NCBI GenBank assembly: GCA_004151065.3
Contig: NWUY0304140369.1
Coordinates: 1-12,568, forward strand
DNA: 12,568 nucleotides
Reading direction: 5' to 3'
DNA from: Larix sibirica
Lineage: Eukaryota; Streptophyta; Pinopsida; Pinales; Pinaceae
Below the pieces are notes generated by a model, which was not told where the DNA came from, ran no database searches, and saw only the letters and a program-made list of their open reading frames with translations. Of this stretch, positions 7,866-12,568 are shown piece by piece (positions within the stretch are counted from its first letter, which is position 1; every line of letters begins with the position of its first letter). The translations under genes and the position numbers were made by a program.

Positions 7866-9611
7866 TTATAACATGGAAATATTTGGTCTAAGATTTTTAA
7901 GTTCCTCTATGGGATCATGTTCTATGTTTGGAATAGATGTTAATTTAAGGGTTTTAGAACTTGATATATTGTTTGGTGGAGAATTCATATTGGAGTTAGA
8001 TGCAAATGGAGAGTCCCCGGATGCTTGTACCTTACCATGAGTGTTGTAAGGGTGTTGTATAGAATAAATTGGCCCAGGGTATTCTTCTTCATATAGTCTA
8101 GGAAGGGTATTGATATTCAATTTCATCTAGTATTTCTTTATCACCTATCGTAGATTCATTAAATTTTCCTTCAGATGTATTAGAAGGGGTTTGACGACCT
8201 AGGATTAAGGCTCTCAAAAGGTCAGTTACTTCATCAATATTCATGCCTTTTGATGGAGGATAATGTTGATTAGCAAGGGGTTGATAAGGCCTCCTAAAAG
8301 GATATTTGTAATAACCTCGACTTGATGGACCTTCACTTGAGTTATTCCTCATTTCAATTATTTCATTTGATATCTTTTGGAGAACCCTATATAGGATTTC
8401 AAGATCAAGTGTTCCTTGATCCTTCTTAAATACTGGTGGTTTAGCAAGTGGCTCAGGTTTCTTCTAGGAAGTGGTAGGCTAATCATTTTCAACATCAAGG
8501 TTTTCTCTTAAAATGAACATATATTTTTCAACCAAAATAGCTTCATCAAAGCCTTATTGAAGAGTTGTTTTACAAGGATTTAGCATAGTATTCAATAATA
8601 CGTTTTTCCGTGGGCATGGATGTGGCAAGAATTTTATTTTTTAGAGTTAAAAACATTTTATTAAAACCCTTTACCTTTTCCTTTGGATCCATTTTCATTT
8701 TAGAAAGTTCCATAATGACCTCGTGGGTTTTATCATTACCATATTTTATCAAGGAAATCTAATTCAAATTGTTGCCATGACGTTATTGTTTGAGGTTGTA
8801 ATGCAAAGTACCATGTAGAATTTCTTCTTTCAAAGGTATAAGGGAACAATTTACAAACAATTTCCTCATGTTCAGAATTCCTAAGCCTTACAGCTAGCAT
8901 GAACATGTTTATATGGTCATCTATGGGTTTTTTAGTTTCAATATCAAACCTGGGCAGTAGCTACTCAGGATTTTTTGGAAAAGGGTGTTGGGGGCTTGGT
9001 ATATCAATGACATCTTGACTGAGCCAAGTCCTGTTCTGATTAGCCATATTTGGTGGGGTTCTAGGTCTACTCCAATGTGAAGATGATTCTGAAGAATGAC
9101 CTCCCGGTGACTCCTCAGCTGAAGAACATCCATGAGGAGAGTGAGGTGGTGATCTAGGGGGTGAGGGTGGAAAACTAACACCTCCTAAAGAGAGGCTAGT
9201 CAAAATATTTTGCAAGTTATAATTAGGAGAACTAGCTATCAAATAAGGGTCACGTTGAGAGGATCATTTGGATCATTTTCCAGTACGTCGGGGTGGATAT
9301 TGTTCTATTGGTTGGATATGAATAGCCCTATATTTTCCTTGAATAAGGATCTATCGAGAATTTTGAATGCTTTTTATGAGTTCTACTCTACATGATGGAG
9401 CGATTAAGTCTATAAGTTATTCTAAAATTCATTCAGGATGAGGCGATAGTGTGGTTATGAATTAGGGTTGTGAAATATTTACAGTTTCTAAAGATGTCGA
9501 TGGGTTAGTATGGTCGCAAGTTGTATTTGTGACAGGGGAGCAATCCGTTGGAGGCCTACAATTTATCTCTTTTGCCATTCGACTTGTTCACGGCTTTCCT
9601 TCTAGTGCCAT
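7866..9611 (-). pseudogene. Gag (capsid) region of gypsy polyprotein, decayed
   Basis: Gag would form the virus-like particle. A start ATG at 9611-9609 (MALEGK...) is in the same frame as the recognisable gag at 9242 onward (123 codons apart), so I take it as the likely start. Stops lie between. A Pro/Ser-rich stretch (SFPPSPPRSPPHSP, about 9180-9140) precedes WLSQDVIDIPSPQHPFPKNP (about 9025-8966). The capsid-like core is LPRFDIETKKPIDDHINMFM, SEHEEIVCKLFPYTFE, STWYFALQ and SWQQFELDFLDK (about 8957-8745), typical of the Retrotrans_gag family. After a frameshift near 8740 come THEVIMELSKMKMDPKEKVK and, after another, AILVEKYMFILRENLD. The C-terminal part (8470-7866) is Ser/Pro/Asn-rich with NIDEVTDLLRALILGRQTP. 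No CCHC zinc knuckle is visible. Confidence 0.85.
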
Positions 9612-10800
9612 TTTTTTACGGGAAGAATTGACCCACTTGTTAATGTATGGGAAAAATATGATCTGAGGGTTTCATAGAATCCCACACATGATTTCTTACA
9701 TCCTAAGTGGTTTGGAGTGACTATTTTCTATGAGTTTGATTGGCCCCTTTTCCAATAAAATGTTGCTCCTCAAAAGGAGACTTAGGCTTAATTTTTCCTA
9801 AACTAAGTAAGCTCCTAATTATCCAAACACTCCTATATATTACCTGACCTAACACTTGAAAATGAATACCCGCTTAAGTGAGTTAACTATAAATAACATC
9901 AAAGAATCAGGGTTAATAAGATCTAAAAGACTAAGATAAATCAACATCTTATAAAAAATTAAACATGTTGTAATAAATCATGAAGATATTCAAAATTAAT
10001 TAAACGTATTAAAAATCAATACTAAACAAAACCAATAATAGATTACTGACTAAGCACAATCTTGTTACAAGAATTGATCTTTACAGAATATTTTGATAAC
10101 ACTAAACATTTTGAAACATATTCCATAATTACTAATTATCCTAGTGAACCAATGAATAAATCTAAATATGTTTTTCAAAAAATCTAGATGGTTAAAAGAA
10201 CCTATGATTGTGCAATAAACAACAATTAAGTGGATATCACAGCCCTATTTAATGCAATATTAGTTAGATCAAATCTACAATAGAATAAAAACTTCCAAAG
10301 TTTAAATATAGCCAATGAAATGTGAACTTGAAACAATAATTAACATACTCTAGAGATATATTGCAAAATTAAGCTGAGAAAACAAGAATTTAAATAACAT
10401 GAATAAAAGCAAGTCATATTCCATTTATACTCATGAAATTGACACCAAGATTGCAAAAGATATTCAAATAACATTAACTGGAACGAAAAATATTCCAGAG
10501 TGTCAACAACAAAATCCATAAAACCAAATACAAACATCAGATACACAACATATCTGCATATAGTGTAGTCCAAATTTTGGCATCCCTTTGCTTTACAACA
10601 AAGAAAAAATAAATATTACAGGGTGGATAAACTAGATCCACAAAATAAGTGTCAAATATCCGTAGTCGTAGGACACACTAACTACTTTGGCTAGGATTGG
10701 AAAAGAAATATTCCCACTTGGAAAATACATCCTGCATATAAGATATATCTTTGTATGAATCATGCTATAATTGAACCTATTACCTGCAAATGTAAGATTA
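9612..10800. other. AT-rich gene-free tract between gag and the second long-repeat copy
   Basis: The minus strand is T-rich here, and open frames in it (for example 10573-10340) are Phe/Tyr/Leu/Cys-rich without family character. In element sense it lies upstream of gag, where leader, primer-binding site and 5' LTR are expected. No tRNA-complementary string (TGGTATCAGAGC-like or TGGCGCC-like) and no matching LTR partner below 3570 could be found by eye. The higher-coordinate part may instead be the 3' tail of the repeat at 10810-12360. Confidence 0.4.
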
Positions 10801-10809
10801 GATCTCTTT

Positions 10810-12360
10810 CTACCTGATTTTTCTCCAAGCATTTCGGAAATTATCTAGGGGAACTTTAAGAGATATCAAAGATGAAATAAACATTTTCAAAGTTGGGATA
10901 TCGATGTGGTTGAGAATCCTGATGCATTCTTCTGACACATCCCATTGTTGGTCCACATAAGTAAAATTAAATTTAGCACGGACTAAGTCAATTAGCTCAG
11001 CAAAAACTATCATACCCATGCTTTGCATAAGTTTGTCTATCTGGCCCATAGCCTACAACATATTTTATGATCCTCTTGGATTATACAAGAAGTATCATCA
11101 CATACTATGCCCCAAGACTTCAATGAAACATTGACTCGTTTTAAATTCATGGAATCTAGTCGAGGGAGGGATTCATCTTGATGTAAGGCTTCCAATCTAC
11201 TAGCCAATCAAAAGCTTTGTCAACTACCTTCTTATTTTCCAGATGCTCATTCAATAAATCAGAAAAATTTCAAACTGAAAACAATCCTCTTGGATATCCT
11301 TAATCCCAGAAAGAAACGCTTTATGAGATTCCCTATATCCATCTTTAATATCAAGGGCTTCTACTTTGAACTCATTCAAAGTAAGCTTGAAATATGAAGG
11401 AGAGGGCGATTGTATTTTTAGTTGTTGGATCCATATAGGAATGAGGGACATTTTGAATAACCAATAGTCCCAAGTAGAGAGGAAATTTAGGCCATGTATT
11501 CTATTTTAGGGAAGGGGACCTATCATGAATGCCCTCTACTGTAGTTTGACAAGCCACCTCCTCTAGCACCATTCTATATTGAACAATCCTAGGGAGAAGA
11601 TGATATTAATTATGGCTCCATATCCTGATATAGGTAAATTACCAATCCCCCATTGTATCCACCATTTTCCTAGCATATTATGATATCCTAGGGTGTCGGA
11701 TTTGTAAATTATGAGGTAAAAAAGACTGACAAAGTTCTCACATATATCATAGATGTAGGGTTTATAGTTTTCCTCTTGCAAGGTGACACAATAGATGTGT
11801 ATAGGAGGCGATTGCACAGTCCATTTCCAGTTCATCAAAGGGAACTTGAAAGAAGCACACACAATATCAAATAAATAATTCGAAAAGAAGAACTTAGTCT
11901 TTTTCGTTATAGGGCCATCCTTTAGTAACTTGATAGAAGTCTTCAGGTTGTGTGAGAAAAGTTGATCCCAATTGAAGACTTGTCCGTGAGTAGTAATGTG
12001 ATCGACCAAAGGATCCCACTCCAACCTAAACTCTATGCAATTATCCAAACCATAAAACCTGCATAAAATGGATCCCAGCAACTTAATTGGTTCCCTGAGA
12101 TGTCATAAAGGATAAACCTTGTTGGGTTTTATTTGAAAGTTGTCCTGTTCAAACCACTGGCCTTTAACCAATTCTGTAAAATAAAACTTCTTGTCACACT
12201 CAACAACAAACGCCAGAGAAAGTATAAACTATGTGGATTTGAGAGATTGCATCCAGGAAATGGTATATGGCTTGAAGAATGCGATGACTTCCTAGTTTAT
12301 GTCCTCGAATGAGTAGATGGGTATATCTGCAAATATTATCAAGCACTTAATTAGATATAT
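10810..12360 (-). pseudogene. Longer decayed copy (copy 2) of the unknown repeat-encoded protein
   Basis: Reading the minus strand from high to low coordinates, blocks are EVIAFFKPYTISWMQSLKST (about 12290-12233), VVECDKKFYFTELVKGQWFE then DNFQIKPNKVYPL (to about 12105), a TGA, then a 172-codon open stretch from 12081 beginning MLGSILCRFYGLDNCIEF and including DHITTHGQVFNWDQLFSHNL and FDIVCASFKFPLMNW. Further downstream come KVEALDIKDGYRESHKAFL (about 11375), QFEIFL then after a shift LLNEHLENKKVVDKAFDWLV, and MGQIDKLMQSMGMIVFAELI with RAKFNFTYVDQQWDVSEECI (about 11049-10930). Several frameshifts break it. The original protein would have been at least about 480 residues. No catalytic motif, zinc finger or named domain is visible. 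The homologous half appears at 27-955. Confidence 0.6.
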
Positions 12361-12362
12361 GT
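11466..12362 (+). repeat. Long direct repeat, copy 2 (partner 27-955)
   Basis: It aligns with 27-955 from the CCCAAGTAGAG string at about 11469 to the ATATATGTA string at 12355-12363, in the same orientation. Similarity stops abruptly at about 12362. To the left of 11466 the partner runs out near the window edge, so the true repeat may be longer. Confidence 0.75.
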
Positions 12363-12568
12363 AATGTCCCTTGTTAGAAATTTTATTAAAATGGCAATTT
12401 TCCACTTTTTTTCCCTAGTTCGACCTTTGACTAGTTTTGATCTCTAGGTCCCAAATTTGCCCCAAATGATCCCAAATCTTCTGAGAAGGTATATGAATGA
12501 TATTAGAACATAAATATGTGTTTCAGGGATGCCTTTGGACCTTTAAAATACTTCTTCAAATCCTCTTT
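12360..12568. other. Unrelated sequence after a sharp break, possible edge of another element
   Basis: From 12360 the sequence TGTAATGTCCC starts a tract with no similarity to the continuation of copy 1 after 955. It begins with TG, as LTRs do, but no partner end or duplicated target site can be seen inside the window. It contains CCCAAAT three times at about 10-bp intervals (12450-12476). No gene is seen. Confidence 0.3.

Larger units (their letters stand above)
3572..9611 (-). mobile_element. Degenerate Ty3/gypsy LTR retrotransposon, gag-pol core
   Basis: A single gag-pol order can be followed on the minus strand: gag (9611-7866), aspartic protease (about 7850-7150), RNase H-like module (7140-6620), reverse transcriptase (about 6230-5350), gypsy RNase H (about 5345-4840), integrase (about 4800-3572). 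The span is about 6.0 kb, near 2,000 codons, and looks like one long polyprotein. RT before RNase H before integrase identifies Ty3/gypsy rather than Ty1/copia. Integrase ends in a GPF block with no chromodomain after it, which favours the non-chromovirus branch. About a dozen frameshifts, many stops and several lost catalytic residues show that it is dead. LTRs, primer-binding site and polypurine tract were not recognised. Lineage assignment (Tat-like or a gymnosperm relative) is inference. Confidence 0.9.

Noticed and set aside
8921-9181. Minus-strand open frame of 86 codons overlapping gag
   Set aside because: Shadow frame. The neighbouring frame carries the recognisable gag text.
9590-9610. 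TGGCACTAG (minus strand) as a decayed TGGCGCC-type primer-binding site
   Set aside because: It overlaps the ATG that is in phase with gag, and similarity to a tRNA end stops after a few bases.
10340-10573. Minus-strand open frame of 77 codons rich in Phe, Tyr and Cys
   Set aside because: T-rich low-complexity translation, no recognised family.
10780-10835. Possible intron signals (CAG/GTAG and TTTGCAG) on the minus strand in copy 2
   Set aside because: Short matches in T-rich sequence of a broken pseudogene. No reading-frame gain from splicing can be shown.
27-12362. Flanking long direct repeats as the LTRs of the gypsy element
   Set aside because: They lie about 2.6 kb and 1.9 kb away from the coding core, carry protein-coding text of their own, and copy 2 is part of a longer coding unit reaching 10810.

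Overview
The window looks like AT-rich plant nuclear DNA made almost wholly of decayed repeats. No intact gene, tRNA, rRNA or CRISPR array was seen. The retroelement reading frame and an unknown repeat-borne reading frame both resemble sequences I associate with gymnosperm (conifer-type) genomes. That taxonomic call comes from recall of family style, not from a search.

Layout. (1) Bases ~27-955 hold a diverged copy of an unknown repeat-encoded protein (minus strand), cut by the left window edge. (2) Bases ~960-2650 hold no gene, but contain a perfect 38-bp tandem duplication, nested palindromes and a cluster of TGATGTT/AACATCA motifs around a CACTA-like string. (3) Bases ~2690-3570 are the non-coding tract downstream of a retroelement pol, with a diverged direct repeat of about 77 bp at about 236 bp spacing. 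(4) Bases 9611 down to 3572 on the minus strand are one degenerate Ty3/gypsy gag-pol frame. It can be followed domain by domain through about a dozen frameshifts and many stops: gag, protease, an RNase H-like module, reverse transcriptase, a second RNase H, then integrase with a C-terminal GPF block and no chromodomain. (5) Bases ~9612-10800 are AT-rich and gene-free, and may include remnants of the element's 5' LTR/leader. (6) Bases ~10810-12360 (minus) hold a second, longer copy of the unknown protein. (7) A sharp break at about 12360 begins TGTAATGTCCC, a possible edge of another element running off the window.

Most notable. The retroelement has two RNase H-like domains. One lies between protease and RT and is readable in a single frame for more than 170 codons. 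The conventional gypsy RNase H after RT lacks the first catalytic Asp. The order gag-PR-RNH-RT-RNH-IN without a chromodomain suggests a non-chromovirus lineage (Tat-like or a relative). The unknown protein present twice in the same orientation (11.4 kb apart) is the other item worth following up.

How it works together. The polyprotein would once have supplied capsid, protease, RT/RNase H and integrase for copy-and-paste transposition. This copy is dead: several catalytic residues are replaced, the frame is broken, and no LTR pair, primer-binding site or polypurine tract could be recognised.
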